NCBI GenBank assembly: GCA_036495025.1
Contig: DASXNO010000082.1
Location: 1-46,697, forward strand
Reading direction: 5' to 3'
Origin: JAOPZY01 sp036495025
GTDB taxonomy: Bacteria; Actinomycetota; CADDZG01; JAHWKV01; JAOPZY01
DNA: 46,697 nt
In this document: piece after piece, positions 30,630 to 40,076 of the stretch
How the letters are laid out: each line of letters starts with the position of its first letter
Numbering within the stretch: the first letter of the stretch is position 1
Made by a program: the position numbers and the translations under genes
Notes under the pieces: model-generated
Seen by the model: the letters and a program-made list of their open reading frames with translations, nothing else
Databases searched by the model: none
Told to the model about the DNA's origin: nothing

Positions 30630-32059
30630 GGCTCACGCTCGGGGAGGTGGCCCGGATCTCGGGCGCGAAGCTCGTGGGAGGGGTCGCCGCCACACCGGTG
30701 CGAGGCATCTCCGTCGATTCGCGACGAGCGGGGCCGGGCGACCTGTTCGTGGCCCTCCCCGGCGAGTTTGCCGACGGGCATGCCTTCGTCGAGGCGGCGC
30801 TGCGTGCCGGAGCGGCGGCGGCCATGGTGACACGGCCGGTGGAGGGCCGGGGCGGCGCACCGCTGGGGCCGGTGCTGGTGGTCGAGGACCCGCTGGGGGC
30901 GCTCCGAGCGCTCGGCGCATGGGTGCGCGACGTCGTCGACCCGATCGTCGCGGGCATCACCGGTTCGACCGGGAAGACGTCGACCAAGGACCTGCTTGCC
31001 TCCGTCACGGGGCGCAAGTTCCGAACCGTTGCCGCCGAGCGGTCGCACAACAACGAGCTGGGGGTCCCGCTGACGCTCCTGAGCCTCCGGGAGGACACCG
31101 AGGTGCTCGTCTGCGAGCTGGGGGCAAGGGGGCCGGGGCAGATCCGAGACCTCTGCACCTATGTCCGCCCGCAGATCGGTGTCGTGACCAACGTGGGGGT
31201 GGCCCATTACGAGCAGTTCGGATCGGTGGACGCCATCGTCGCTGCCAAGTCCGAGCTGGTCGCCGCGCTGCCCGAGGGTGGCGTGGCCGTGCTGAACGCC
31301 GACGACCCCGCAGTGTCGGGCATGGCCGGCGTCACGGCCGCCGAGGTCCTGACCTACGGACTGGCGGGGGGCGCTGCTCCGGCAGCCGGGGTCTGGCTGC
31401 GCGGGGAGGCCGTCGAGGTCGACGCCCTCGGCCGTCCCTCGTTCCGGCTGGTCCGGGGCCACGAGCGCCGCAACGTCACCCTGGGGATCTCCGGCCGCCA
31501 CCAGGTCGCCAACGCCCTCGCCGCAGCGGCCGCCGGGCTCGCGCTCGGCATGTCGCTCGACGAGGTGAGCCTCGGGCTCGAGCGGGCGAAGAGCTCGCCA
31601 TGGCGCATGGAGGTGACCGAGCGAGGTGGCGTCGTCGTCGTCAACGACGCCTACAACGCCAACCCGACCTCGGTGGCCGCCGCCCTGGGCACCTGTGCCG
31701 CGATGGTGCCGCCGGGCGGCAGGTTTCTCGCCGTGCTCGGCTACATGGCCGAGCTCGGGGACCTCGAGCGGCTGGAGCACGAGCGGGCGGGGGCGCTGGC
31801 GGCACAGTCGGCGCACCGCCTCGTGGTCGTCGGCGAGCGCGCCGCCCCCATGGCGAACGGGGCGAGGCTCGCAGGGCTCGACGACGTCGCCGTCGTGCCG
31901 CAGGCGGCGGGCCTCGATGGCGTCCTGGAGGCACTCGGCGACCTCCGGCCCGGCGACGTGGTCCTCGTCAAGGCATCGCGGGTGGCCGGCCTGGAGCGGC
32001 TTGCGCCGCTCCTCGGGGCCCTGGTCGCTCCTCTGGATGTCCGGGCGGAACCCAGTTGA
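30626..32059 (+). CDS. murF: UDP-MurNAc-tripeptide:D-alanyl-D-alanine ligase
   Basis: The 477-aa ligase has the N-terminal VRGISVDSRRAGPGDLFVAL block, ATP loop GITGSTGKTSTKDLL, SHNNELGVPLTLL, the Lys in AAKSELVAALP, GRHQVANALAAAAAGLALG and VNDAYNANPTSVAAAL. It adds D-Ala-D-Ala to complete the pentapeptide. No ddl gene lies in this cluster, so the dipeptide is made elsewhere. The start overlaps murE (ATGA) and the stop overlaps the TTG start of mraY. Confidence 0.97.
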   Translation: MRLTLGEVARISGAKLVGGVAATPVRGISVDSRRAGPGDLFVALPGEFADGHAFVEAALRAGAAAAMVTRPVEGRGGAPLGPVLVVEDPLGALRALGAWVRDVVDPIVAGITGSTGKTSTKDLLASVTGRKFRTVAAERSHNNELGVPLTLLSLREDTEVLVCELGARGPGQIRDLCTYVRPQIGVVTNVGVAHYEQFGSVDAIVAAKSELVAALPEGGVAVLNADDPAVSGMAGVTAAEVLTYGLAGGAAPAAGVWLRGEAVEVDALGRPSFRLVRGHERRNVTLGISGRHQVANALAAAAAGLALGMSLDEVSLGLERAKSSPWRMEVTERGGVVVVNDAYNANPTSVAAALGTCAAMVPPGGRFLAVLGYMAELGDLERLEHERAGALAAQSAHRLVVVGERAAPMANGARLAGLDDVAVVPQAAGLDGVLEALGDLRPGDVVLVKASRVAGLERLAPLLGALVAPLDVRAEPS

Positions 32060-33129
32060 CCCGTCTCATGATCGCGGCCAGCCTGTCGCTGGCCCTGGCG
32101 TTGTTCGGCACCCCCGTGGCCATCCGCATCCTGCGGGCCAAGGGCATCGGCCAGCGGATCCGGGAGGACGGCCCGAAGGCCCACATCGCCAAGAAGGGGA
32201 CCCCGACGATGGGGGGCCTCGTCATCATCGGCGCCGCCGTCGTCGCGTACGCCGCCGCCCACATCCCCCATCACCGCTCCGCGCCCTTCACCGCCAGCGG
32301 CCTGCTCGCACTGTTCATCGTCGTCGGTCTCGGGGCGCTGGGGTTCATCGACGACTACATCAAGGTCCACAAGCGGCGCTCCCTCGGGCTCAACAAGCGG
32401 TGGAAGATCGCCGGCCAGGCGGCCCTCGCCGTGGTCTTCGCCCTGCTGGCCCACCACTACACCCAGGCATCGACCCAGGTGTCCTTCGTCCGGCCGCTCG
32501 GCATCGCCCTCGGGCCCCTGTTCGTGCTCTGGGTCTTCGCGGTGATCGCGGCGTCCTCGAACGGGGTCAACCTCGCCGACGGCCTGGACGGCCTGGCGTG
32601 CGGATCGGCGGCCATGGTGATGGGGGCCTACGTCGTCATCACGTTCTGGCAGTTCCGCCACGTGTGCAAGATCGACGGAGCGACGGGCAAGGTCGTCGCC
32701 GCATCGGTCTGCTACATGACCCCGCACTCGCTCGACCTCTCGATCGTTGCGGCGAGCCTGCTCGGGGCGGCGGCGGGCTTCCTGTGGTGGAACGCCGCGC
32801 CCGCTCGCATCTTCATGGGGGACACGGGGTCGCTCGCGCTCGGCGGGGCGATGGGTGCGCTGGCGCTGCTCACCAACACCGACCTCCTGATCATCGTGAT
32901 CGGCGGCCTCTACGTCATCGAGGTCAGCTCGGTGATCTTGCAGGTCGTCTCGTTCCGGGTGTTCGGCAGGCGGGCGCTGCTCATGGCACCGCTGCACCAT
33001 CACTTCGAGCTGCTCGACTGGCCGGAGTTCACCGTCATCGTGCGCTTCTGGATCCTCGCGGGGCTGTTCGTGGCCTTCGGGCTTGGCCTGTTCTACGCCG
33101 ACTTCATCGCCCGGGGAGGGGTGGGATGA
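32056..33129 (+). CDS. mraY: Phospho-MurNAc-pentapeptide translocase MraY
   Basis: The 357-aa polytopic (about 10 helices) enzyme makes lipid I from UDP-MurNAc-pentapeptide and undecaprenyl phosphate. Diagnostic blocks are KKGTPTMGGLVII, FIDDYIKVHKRRSLGL (the DD pair), SNGVNLADGLDGLA, FMGDTGSLALGG and APLHHHFELLDW. TTG 32056 is preferred: it overlaps the murF stop as TTGA and GGCGGAA lies 5-6 nt upstream; ATG 32068 is the alternative. The stop overlaps murD (ATGA). Confidence 0.97.
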   Translation: MTRLMIAASLSLALALFGTPVAIRILRAKGIGQRIREDGPKAHIAKKGTPTMGGLVIIGAAVVAYAAAHIPHHRSAPFTASGLLALFIVVGLGALGFIDDYIKVHKRRSLGLNKRWKIAGQAALAVVFALLAHHYTQASTQVSFVRPLGIALGPLFVLWVFAVIAASSNGVNLADGLDGLACGSAAMVMGAYVVITFWQFRHVCKIDGATGKVVAASVCYMTPHSLDLSIVAASLLGAAAGFLWWNAAPARIFMGDTGSLALGGAMGALALLTNTDLLIIVIGGLYVIEVSSVILQVVSFRVFGRRALLMAPLHHHFELLDWPEFTVIVRFWILAGLFVAFGLGLFYADFIARGGVG

Positions 33130-34526
33130 ACCAGGTGACATTGCCGTTCGGGCGGGCTGGCGTCGTGGGCCTGGGCCGCTCGGGTGCTGCGGCCGCCCGG
33201 CTGCTCGCGCGAGCGGGGATCGAGGTCCGGGTCACGGAGGCCCGGGACACCCCCGCTCTTGCCGGCGTGGCTGCGGAGCTTGCCACCGTCGGCGTCGTCA
33301 CCGAGTTGGGGGGCCACGGCGAGGGCATCGCCGCCTGGGCGGAGGCCCTCGTGGTGTCGCCGGGTGTGCCCCCCGCCAACCCCGTCATCGCTGCGGCGGT
33401 GCAGCGGGGAATCCCGGTCTGGAGCGAGATCGAGCTCGCCTGGCGCTTCGCCTCCGTGCCCGTGCTGGGCGTGACCGGGACGAACGGGAAGACCACGACC
33501 ACGACGCTGCTCGCCTCGGTCCTGCAGGCGGCGGGCCTCGACGCCGTCGCTGCGGGCAACATCGGCTACCCGCTGGTCGACGCCGTGGAGGAGTCCCACG
33601 ACGTCATTGTCTGCGAGGTCTCGAGCTTCCAGCTCGCCTTTGCCGAAACCTTCCGGCCCTCGATTGCCATCGTCCTCAACGTGGCCGACGACCACTACGA
33701 CTGGCATGCCGGCTACGACGACTACCTCTCGGCCAAGGCGAGGATCGCCCGGGCGCAGACGGCGGAGGACCTCCTCATCGCCGGCTCTTCGGACCGGGGG
33801 GCCCTCAGCATTGCCGCAGGGTCCCCCTCGCGGCCCGCCGCCGTCGGTCTCGGGGACCTCGCGTCCGTGCACGCCGCCGCCCGGGGCCTGGGCCGTCCCC
33901 TGGCTGCGGCCGCCGGGGTGGAACGGGGACTGGTGGTCGCCGAGGGGTCTGCCGGGCCGGCATCGATCGTCGAGGTGGAGAAAATCCGGCTCGTGGGCCC
34001 CCACAACCTTGAGAATGTACTGGCTGCGTCGCTGGCGGCCCTCGAATGGGGAGTGGCACCGGAGGTGATCGGCGCTGCGGTCGCAGCGTTCTCCCCGCTG
34101 GCACACCGAAGCACGTTGATCGGGGAGATCGATGGCGTCCGTTACATCGACGATTCCAAGGCCACCAACCCGCATGCCACCCTCAGGGCCCTCCAGGGCC
34201 TGGAGCGGGTCGTGCTGATCGCCGGTGGGAGGGCCAAGGGCCTCGACCTGTCGCCCCTTGCGGAGCACACCCACCGGCTGGCCGGCGTCGTTGCCATGGG
34301 AGAGGCGACGCCCGAGCTCCAAGGCCTCTTTGCCGGGCGGGTCCGCTTCGCCAGCGCGGCCTTCGTCGAGGAGGCGGTGGAGACCGCGGCGGGTTGGGCG
34401 GTGCACGGCGACACCGTCCTGCTCTCGCCGGCCTGCTCGAGCCTGGACCAGTACACGAGCTACGCGGAGCGGGGCGACCGCTTTGCCGCCGCGGTTGGGC
34501 GCCTTGCCCGGGCAGCGCTGCGTTGA
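33126..34526 (+). CDS. murD: UDP-MurNAc-L-Ala:D-Glu ligase
   Basis: The 466-aa ligase has the N-terminal Rossmann domain (GVVGLGRSGAAAARLLA), ATP loop GVTGTNGKTTTTTLL, GNIGYPL, EVSSFQL, NVADDHYDWH, VGPHNLENVLAASLAAL and YIDDSKATNPHAT, ending with the SPACSSLDQYTSYAERGDRF segment. It adds D-Glu as the second stem residue. Note the DHYDWH in place of the more usual DHLDRH. Start and stop overlap mraY (ATGA) and ftsW (TTGA). Confidence 0.97.
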   Translation: MNQVTLPFGRAGVVGLGRSGAAAARLLARAGIEVRVTEARDTPALAGVAAELATVGVVTELGGHGEGIAAWAEALVVSPGVPPANPVIAAAVQRGIPVWSEIELAWRFASVPVLGVTGTNGKTTTTTLLASVLQAAGLDAVAAGNIGYPLVDAVEESHDVIVCEVSSFQLAFAETFRPSIAIVLNVADDHYDWHAGYDDYLSAKARIARAQTAEDLLIAGSSDRGALSIAAGSPSRPAAVGLGDLASVHAAARGLGRPLAAAAGVERGLVVAEGSAGPASIVEVEKIRLVGPHNLENVLAASLAALEWGVAPEVIGAAVAAFSPLAHRSTLIGEIDGVRYIDDSKATNPHATLRALQGLERVVLIAGGRAKGLDLSPLAEHTHRLAGVVAMGEATPELQGLFAGRVRFASAAFVEEAVETAAGWAVHGDTVLLSPACSSLDQYTSYAERGDRFAAAVGRLARAALR

Positions 34527-35692
34527 GCAGCGACACCCTCGCTCCGGCCCCGACCGAGCCGCACCCGGTCGCCGCCACCCTTCGGCATGGCAACACCTTC
34601 CGTCTCATGGCCGCCACCAGCGGGGCCCTGATCGGGATGGGCCTCGTCATGATCCTCTCCGCATCCTCGGTCGAGGCCTTCAAGACCTACGGCTCGTCGT
34701 TCCTGTTCTTCCGCAAGCAGCTCGTGGGGGCGGCCATGGGCCTCGTCGCCCTGCTGGGCCTCTCCCGGCTCGACTACCGCCGGCTGCGCAGGCTGGCCCG
34801 GCCCCTGTTCTGGCTGACCCTCGTCGGCCTCGTCGCGGCGCTCATCCCCGGCATCGGGGTCAGCGGCGGCGGCTCCAGCCGCTGGCTCACCTTCGGCCCC
34901 GTCACGGTGCAGCCCTCGGAGCTCGCCAAGCTCGCCCTGATCCTCGTCACGGCCCATGTGCTCGAGCGCAAGGGCGGCTTCGTCGGCGACATCCGGGAGC
35001 TCTGCATCCCCGTCATCCCGATGACGGCCCTGGCGTGCCTGTTGATGATCGCCCAGCCCGACCTCGGGACGACCATCATCACCGTCGCTGCGGTGCTGAC
35101 GGTGCTGTACCTCGCCGGGGCGAGGATGCGCCATCTCTCCGCCCTGATCTCCGCCGGCTCGGTGGCGGCCGCCGGGCTGATCTTCACCCAGGGCTACCAG
35201 CGGGCACGCTTCGCCTCCTACCTCCACCCCTGGGCCGACCCGCTCAAGGGCGGGTACCAGATCATCCAGGGCCAGATCGCTCTCGGCAGCGGCGGCTGGT
35301 TCGGGGTGGGGTTGGGGGCCAGCCGGCAGAAGTGGTCCTACGTGCCCAACGCCCACACCGATTTCATCTTCGCCATCCTCGGCGAGGAGCTCGGGCTGAT
35401 CGGAACGCTGGTCGTGCTGGCCGCCTTCGGTTTCTTCTGCTACCTCGGCATCCGCATCGCCCGGGAGGCCCCCGACCGCTTCGGGTTCCTCGTCGCCGGC
35501 GGGATCACGGCGTGGATCGGCATCCAGGCGGTCATCAACATCGGGGCGGTGACCGGGATGCTGCCGATCACCGGGGTCCCGCTGCCGATGATCTCCTTCG
35601 GCGGCACCTCGCTGGTGCTCACGATGGCGGCGATCGGCATCCTCCTGTCGATCGCCCGTCGTGGCCGCCAACCCGGGACGGACGCGCCCTGA
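34523..35692 (+). CDS. ftsW: SEDS-family septal peptidoglycan polymerase FtsW
   Basis: The 389-aa polytopic protein has IGMGLVMILSASSVEAF, VSGGGSSRWLTFGPVTVQPSE, KLALILVTA, AQPDLGTTII, YVPNAHTDFIFAILGEELGL and the C-terminal LPITGVPLPMISFGGTSLV, all SEDS hallmarks including the catalytic-loop Asp in QPDLGT. It polymerises lipid II with FtsI. The start TTG 34523 overlaps the murD stop; the first 28 residues are cytoplasmic and not conserved, and ATG 34608 within the first helix would be too short. No strong Shine-Dalgarno sequence, consistent with coupling. Confidence 0.96.
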   Translation: MSSDTLAPAPTEPHPVAATLRHGNTFRLMAATSGALIGMGLVMILSASSVEAFKTYGSSFLFFRKQLVGAAMGLVALLGLSRLDYRRLRRLARPLFWLTLVGLVAALIPGIGVSGGGSSRWLTFGPVTVQPSELAKLALILVTAHVLERKGGFVGDIRELCIPVIPMTALACLLMIAQPDLGTTIITVAAVLTVLYLAGARMRHLSALISAGSVAAAGLIFTQGYQRARFASYLHPWADPLKGGYQIIQGQIALGSGGWFGVGLGASRQKWSYVPNAHTDFIFAILGEELGLIGTLVVLAAFGFFCYLGIRIAREAPDRFGFLVAGGITAWIGIQAVINIGAVTGMLPITGVPLPMISFGGTSLVLTMAAIGILLSIARRGRQPGTDAP

Positions 35693-35697
35693 GCGTC

Positions 35698-36885
35698 GTG
35701 GACGAGGCCGTGCCCCGGAGAGGGTCGTCCGCCCCGGCGTCACCCGTCCGGCCCCTGAGGGTCGTCATTGCGGGCGGAGGGACCGGAGGCCACCTCTTCC
35801 CGGCAATCGCCCTGGCCCGGGCGCTCACGAAGGGTGCGGAAGGGGACGCGGAGGTCCGCATCGTCGGCCGGCGGGGCGGTCCCGAGGAGCTGGCGGTCAC
35901 CGCGCAGGACATCGCCTTCGAGGGCATCGACGTCCTCGGGTTCCGGCGTTCGGTGTCCCCCCGCAACCTGCTCGCCGCAGCCAAGGGGGCGGCCGCCACG
36001 GGCCGGGCGCTGGGGATCCTGCGCCGGGCGAGGGCCGATGTCGTGGTCGGGACGGGTGGCTACGTGACCATCCCGGTGGCGACGGCGGCGGCCATGCTGC
36101 GCATTCCCCTCGTCCTGCACGAGGCGAACGCCATCCCCGGCGTCGCCAACCGCCTGGCCGGTCGGTGGGCGACGGCGGTGGCGGTGTCGTTCCCGAGCAT
36201 GCAGCGCTGGTTCCGGGCTCCGGTCACGCTGGTCGGCAACCCCATCCGCCCCGAGCTCGCCGGCCTCGACCGGTTGCACCGCATGGCGAACCACCCCGAG
36301 GCGCAGGCCCACTTCGGGCTGGAGGCGGGACGGCGCACGCTGCTCGTCTTCGGCGGGAGCCAGGGCGCCCGCCGCATCAACGAGGCGGCCCTCGGGGCCT
36401 ACGAGCGGTGGCGGGACGACGTGCGCCTCCAGGTGCTCCACCTGGTCGGCCCGAAGGAGCTTCCCGCTGCCGAGGCGCGCCTCAAGGATCTCCGGCTGCC
36501 GGAGGACCGTGTCCTCTGGCGGCTCGTCGGGTCGACCGACCGGATGGATCTCGCCTACTCGGCCGCCGACCTGGCGGTCTGCCGGGCCGGAGCCGCCACC
36601 CTGTTCGAGATCGCCTCGGCGTCGCTGCCCGCGGTGGTCGTGCCGTATCCGTACGCGACGGCAGACCATCAGCGAGCCAACGCTCAACCTCTGGTAGACA
36701 GTGAGGCGGTGGTGCTCCTGCTCGATGCCGACTGCACGCCCGAATCGGTGGGAGAGTTGGTCGATGACCTGCTGTTCGACGAGTCCCGCCTCGAGCGGAT
36801 GAGCGCCTCGATCCACGAGTTTGCGCGGCCCCGGGCTGCCGAGGCGCTGGCGGACCTGGTGCGAGGCGTGGCAGCACGACGGTGA
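35698..36885 (+). CDS. murG: UDP-GlcNAc:lipid I N-acetylglucosaminyltransferase
   Basis: The 395-aa GT28 enzyme forms lipid II at the inner membrane face. It has VVIAGGGTGGHLFPAIALA (first G loop), GTGGYVTIPVATAAA, HEANAIPGVANRLAGRWA, GNPIRPEL, FGGSQGARRINEA and AVCRAGAATLFEIASASLP with ADHQRANAQPLV. GTG 35698 is chosen, 5 nt after the ftsW stop; a CTG at 35689 overlapping that stop is possible. About 20 residues precede the first strand, a little more than usual. The stop overlaps murC (GTGA). Confidence 0.96.
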   Translation: MDEAVPRRGSSAPASPVRPLRVVIAGGGTGGHLFPAIALARALTKGAEGDAEVRIVGRRGGPEELAVTAQDIAFEGIDVLGFRRSVSPRNLLAAAKGAAATGRALGILRRARADVVVGTGGYVTIPVATAAAMLRIPLVLHEANAIPGVANRLAGRWATAVAVSFPSMQRWFRAPVTLVGNPIRPELAGLDRLHRMANHPEAQAHFGLEAGRRTLLVFGGSQGARRINEAALGAYERWRDDVRLQVLHLVGPKELPAAEARLKDLRLPEDRVLWRLVGSTDRMDLAYSAADLAVCRAGAATLFEIASASLPAVVVPYPYATADHQRANAQPLVDSEAVVLLLDADCTPESVGELVDDLLFDESRLERMSASIHEFARPRAAEALADLVRGVAARR

Positions 36886-38312
36886 ACGGCGCACCGGGAG
36901 ACGAGGCGATGGGGCTGGCCTCCAGGGGCGTGCCTCCGGGCGGTCACGTGCACCTCGTCGGCATCGGCGGAGCCGGCATGAGCGCCATCGCGCGGGTGCT
37001 CCGCGAGTCCGGGTACGAGGTCTCCGGTTCGGATCAGCGCGAATCGGCGGTGCTGGGAGCCCTTCGGGGCCTCGGCGTCACGGTCGACATCGGGCACCGC
37101 CAGCGCCGCGTCGAAGGGGCGCACCTCGTGGTCGCCTCGGCCGCGGTCCCCGACGACAACGTCGAGCTCGTGGCAGCCCGGGCGGCGGGCATCCCCGTCA
37201 TCCCCCGCGGTGAGGCCCTGGCGCTGCTCGTCCAGGGACTGCGCACCGTCGCCGTGGCCGGGACCCACGGCAAGACGACGACCTCCGGCATGGTCGCCAC
37301 GCTGTCGCAGGCCGCGGGGCTCGATCCGACCTGGCTGCTCGGTGCGGACCTGGCCGATCGGGGCCCGGGGGGCCGCCTGGGGGCGGGGGACCTGGCGGTC
37401 GTGGAGGCCGACGAGGCGTACGGCTCTTTCCTCTGGCTCGCCCCCGACATCGCACTGGTGACCAACGTCGAGGAGGACCACCTCGACCACTACGGGACGA
37501 TGGACGCCCTGACCGGCGCCTTCGAGCAGTTTGTTGCCTCGTCGACGGGCACGGTCATCCTCTGCGCCGACGACCGGCGCGCCCTGGCGCTCGCTCCTGC
37601 CGTCCGGGCCGGCCGCCTGATCACGTATGGGCTGGGTGGCTCCCCGGACGTCACCGCCGACGGTGTCGAGACGAGTGCCGCAGGGTCGAGCTTCGGCCTC
37701 ACGATCGGCGGGCGCCGGGCCGCGACGGTGCAGCTGCGGATCGCCGGCCGCCACAACGTGCAGAACGCCCTGGGAGCGGCGGCCGCCGGTCTGGCCCTCG
37801 GGCTGGGGCCGGAGACCGTCGCCGAGGGCCTGGCAGGGTTCGCGGGGGCCAACCGGCGCTTCGAGTACCGGGGCACGGTGCGGGGCGCCGACCTCTTCGA
37901 CGACTACGCGCACCATCCGACCGAGGTGGCCGCCACGCTCGAGGCCGCCCGCTGGGGCCCCTGGCAGCGGGTGATCGCCGTCTTCCAGCCGCACCTCTAC
38001 AGCCGGACCCAGGCGATGTGGCGGGCCTTCGGCGCGGCCCTGGCACAGGCCGACGTGGTCGTCGTGACCGATGTCTACGGAGCCAGGGAGCAGCCGGTCC
38101 CGGGGGTCACCGGAAAGCTGATCGTCGATGCGGTGTCCGAGGCACGGCCGGGCCGGCGAGTTGCCTACGTCCCCCGCCTGGAGGACGCGGCCGGCTACGT
38201 CAGCGCCCAGCTGCGGGGCGGGGACCTCGTGCTCAGCATGGGCGCCGGCGACATCACGACCCTGCCCCAGCGGATCATCGACGCCGAGCGGGCGGACACG
38301 GAGCCGGCGTGA
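36882..38312 (+). CDS. murC: UDP-MurNAc:L-alanine ligase
   Basis: The 476-aa ligase has VHLVGIGGAGMSAIARVL, ATP loop VAGTHGKTTTSGMVA, VEADEAYGSFLWL, NVEEDHLDHYG, AGRHNVQNALGAAAAGLALG, FDDYAHHPTEVAATLEAA and FQPHLYSRTQ. It adds the first stem-peptide residue. The segment EADEAY replaces the more common EADESD, a lineage difference with a possible effect on the active site rim. GTG start overlaps murG stop; the stop overlaps murB (GTGA). Confidence 0.97.
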   Translation: MNGAPGDEAMGLASRGVPPGGHVHLVGIGGAGMSAIARVLRESGYEVSGSDQRESAVLGALRGLGVTVDIGHRQRRVEGAHLVVASAAVPDDNVELVAARAAGIPVIPRGEALALLVQGLRTVAVAGTHGKTTTSGMVATLSQAAGLDPTWLLGADLADRGPGGRLGAGDLAVVEADEAYGSFLWLAPDIALVTNVEEDHLDHYGTMDALTGAFEQFVASSTGTVILCADDRRALALAPAVRAGRLITYGLGGSPDVTADGVETSAAGSSFGLTIGGRRAATVQLRIAGRHNVQNALGAAAAGLALGLGPETVAEGLAGFAGANRRFEYRGTVRGADLFDDYAHHPTEVAATLEAARWGPWQRVIAVFQPHLYSRTQAMWRAFGAALAQADVVVVTDVYGAREQPVPGVTGKLIVDAVSEARPGRRVAYVPRLEDAAGYVSAQLRGGDLVLSMGAGDITTLPQRIIDAERADTEPA

Positions 38313-39283
38313 GCGCCGCCGACGCCGCTGCGGCCCTTCGGTCCTCGGTGCGGGGAGAGGTCACGACCGACGCGCCACTGGCGGCCTTCACGTCGTTCCG
38401 CCTCGGGGGAGCGGCGGCGATCCTCGTCGAGGCCCACGACGAGTCGGACCTCGTTGCCACCGCCTCGGTCGCCGCCACGTCGTGTCTCCCGATCCTGTCG
38501 CTCGGGCGTGGCAGCAACATGCTGGTCTCGGACCGGGGCTATCCGGGCATCGTGGTGCGTCTCGGCAAGGGGTTCGAGTGGATCGCCGACAGCGGGGACG
38601 GCCTGGAGGCCGGGGGCGCCACGCCGCTGCCCCGGCTGGCGAATCGTGCCGCGGGCCGGGGCCTCAGCGGCCTGGAGTTCACGGTCGCCATCCCCGCCAG
38701 CCTCGGGGGCGCCGTCCGGATGAACGCGGGGGCGCACGGCTCCTCGCTCTCCGAGGTCCTCGATTGGGTGCGCCTCTACCGCCTGGGCGACCCCGCCCCG
38801 GCGGTCCTTCCGGCGGCGGAGCTCGGGATGCGGTACCGGTCGACGAACCTCGACGACAACGACGTCGTCTGCGCGGCCCGGCTTGCCCTGACGCCGGCGC
38901 CGCCGGGCGAGACCGGGGAGATCGCGCTGCGCATGCAGCGCTACCGGGACCACCGCGCCGCCACCCAGCCCGGCGAGGCCCGCAACGCCGGGTCGATGTT
39001 CAAGAACCCCGTCGACACCCCCGGTGTCTCGGCGGGCCGCCTGATCGAGGAGTCCGGCATGAAGGGCCACCGCGCCGGGGGGGCCGAGGTGTCGGGCAAG
39101 CACGCCAACTTCTTCCTCGCCCGCCCCGGCTCCACGGCCGGGGACGTCCACCGGCTCCTGGTGGAGGTGCAGGCGGCCGTGTTCGAGCGCACCGGTGTCC
39201 TGCTCACGCCCGAGGTGCGCCTGATCGGCTCGTTCGAGCAGCCCGACCTCATGCGGGCCGGCGGCGGTCCACCAGCCCCGTGA
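38309..39283 (+). CDS. murB: UDP-N-acetylenolpyruvoylglucosamine reductase
   Basis: The 324-aa flavoenzyme reduces UDP-GlcNAc-enolpyruvate to UDP-MurNAc. It has FTSFRLGGAAAILVEA, LGRGSNMLVSDRGYPGIVV (FAD binding), FTVAIPASLGGAVRMNAGAHG, the catalytic Ser in RNAGSMFKNP and KHANFFL. The start GTG overlaps the murC stop and the stop overlaps ftsQ. MurA is not in the window. Confidence 0.97.
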   Translation: MSAADAAAALRSSVRGEVTTDAPLAAFTSFRLGGAAAILVEAHDESDLVATASVAATSCLPILSLGRGSNMLVSDRGYPGIVVRLGKGFEWIADSGDGLEAGGATPLPRLANRAAGRGLSGLEFTVAIPASLGGAVRMNAGAHGSSLSEVLDWVRLYRLGDPAPAVLPAAELGMRYRSTNLDDNDVVCAARLALTPAPPGETGEIALRMQRYRDHRAATQPGEARNAGSMFKNPVDTPGVSAGRLIEESGMKGHRAGGAEVSGKHANFFLARPGSTAGDVHRLLVEVQAAVFERTGVLLTPEVRLIGSFEQPDLMRAGGGPPAP

Positions 39284-39972
39284 AGCCGCGGCGGGTCCTC
39301 GTCGCGGCGGGCGCCGCCCTGGCCCTGGGGGGTGGAGCGTTCGGTGTCTGGAACTCCTCGTGGCTGAAGCTCGAGGCCGTCCAGGTCACCGGCAACCACC
39401 ACGCCACGACCCAGCAGGTGCAGGCCGCGGCGGCCCTCTCGCCGGGCATGCGACTCATGGCAGTCTCGGGGGCCGCAGTCTCGGCCCGGGTCAGCGCCCT
39501 GCCCTGGGTGGCGGACGCGACGGTGACGCACGTCCTGCCGTCGCGGATCCGGATCTCCGTCCGGGAACGGACCCCGGTTGCGTTGGTGCAGGCGGCAGCG
39601 GGAGCCCGTACCTACCTGGTCGACCACGCGGGGGTCGTGCTCCAGGACGGCGGAGCTGGCTACCCGTTGATCGCCGGCCTCCCGCTCACCGTCTCCTATC
39701 CCGGCGACCGCCTGTCCCTCCCCGCCTTCGGTGCCGCCGTCGGCCTCCTCGACGCGTTCCCGCCCGAGCTCAAGGCTCGCCTTGCCTGGGTGAACGCCCC
39801 GTCCCCCGACCTGCTGAGCGTGATCCTGACCGACCACACCACCGTCGTCTACGGCACGCCCGACGGCCTCGGGGAGAAGAACTACGACGTCATGGCGCTG
39901 CTGGCGACCGGCAAACCCTACGCATCGATCGACGTCCGGAGCCCCACCCATCCGGCCGCATCACCCAGATGA
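39280..39972 (+). CDS. ftsQ: Cell-division protein FtsQ/DivIB
   Basis: The 230-aa bitopic protein has a very short cytoplasmic end (VKPRR), a transmembrane helix (about 6-24), a POTRA domain starting LKLEAVQVTGNHHATTQQVQ, a segment SALPWVADATVTHVLPSRIR, and the FtsQ beta domain (RERTPVALVQ, YPLIAGL). It links FtsL/DivIC and FtsWI in the divisome. The very short N-terminal tail contrasts with the long tails of FtsL and FtsI here. Start GTG overlaps the murB stop. ftsA, often next, is absent; ftsZ follows after 174 nt. Confidence 0.93.
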   Translation: MKPRRVLVAAGAALALGGGAFGVWNSSWLKLEAVQVTGNHHATTQQVQAAAALSPGMRLMAVSGAAVSARVSALPWVADATVTHVLPSRIRISVRERTPVALVQAAAGARTYLVDHAGVVLQDGGAGYPLIAGLPLTVSYPGDRLSLPAFGAAVGLLDAFPPELKARLAWVNAPSPDLLSVILTDHTTVVYGTPDGLGEKNYDVMALLATGKPYASIDVRSPTHPAASPR

Positions 39973-40037
39973 AGGGTAGGGCGCCGGCGTAACCGTTGAT
40001 AACTCCCGCTCATCAGCGTGGTCTTTTTGTAGACGAG

Positions 40038-40066
40038 TTGACCTTTGCTCAACCCGCGACTATATT
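40038..40066 (+). promoter_or_regulatory. ftsZ promoter
   Basis: TTGACC, exactly 17 nt, then TATATT is the best sigma-A promoter in the window. Transcription would start near 40073, giving a leader of about 75 nt before the ftsZ ATG. It lets ftsZ be expressed independently of the long upstream operon. Confidence 0.8.
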
Positions 40067-40076
40067 GCTCAACAAC

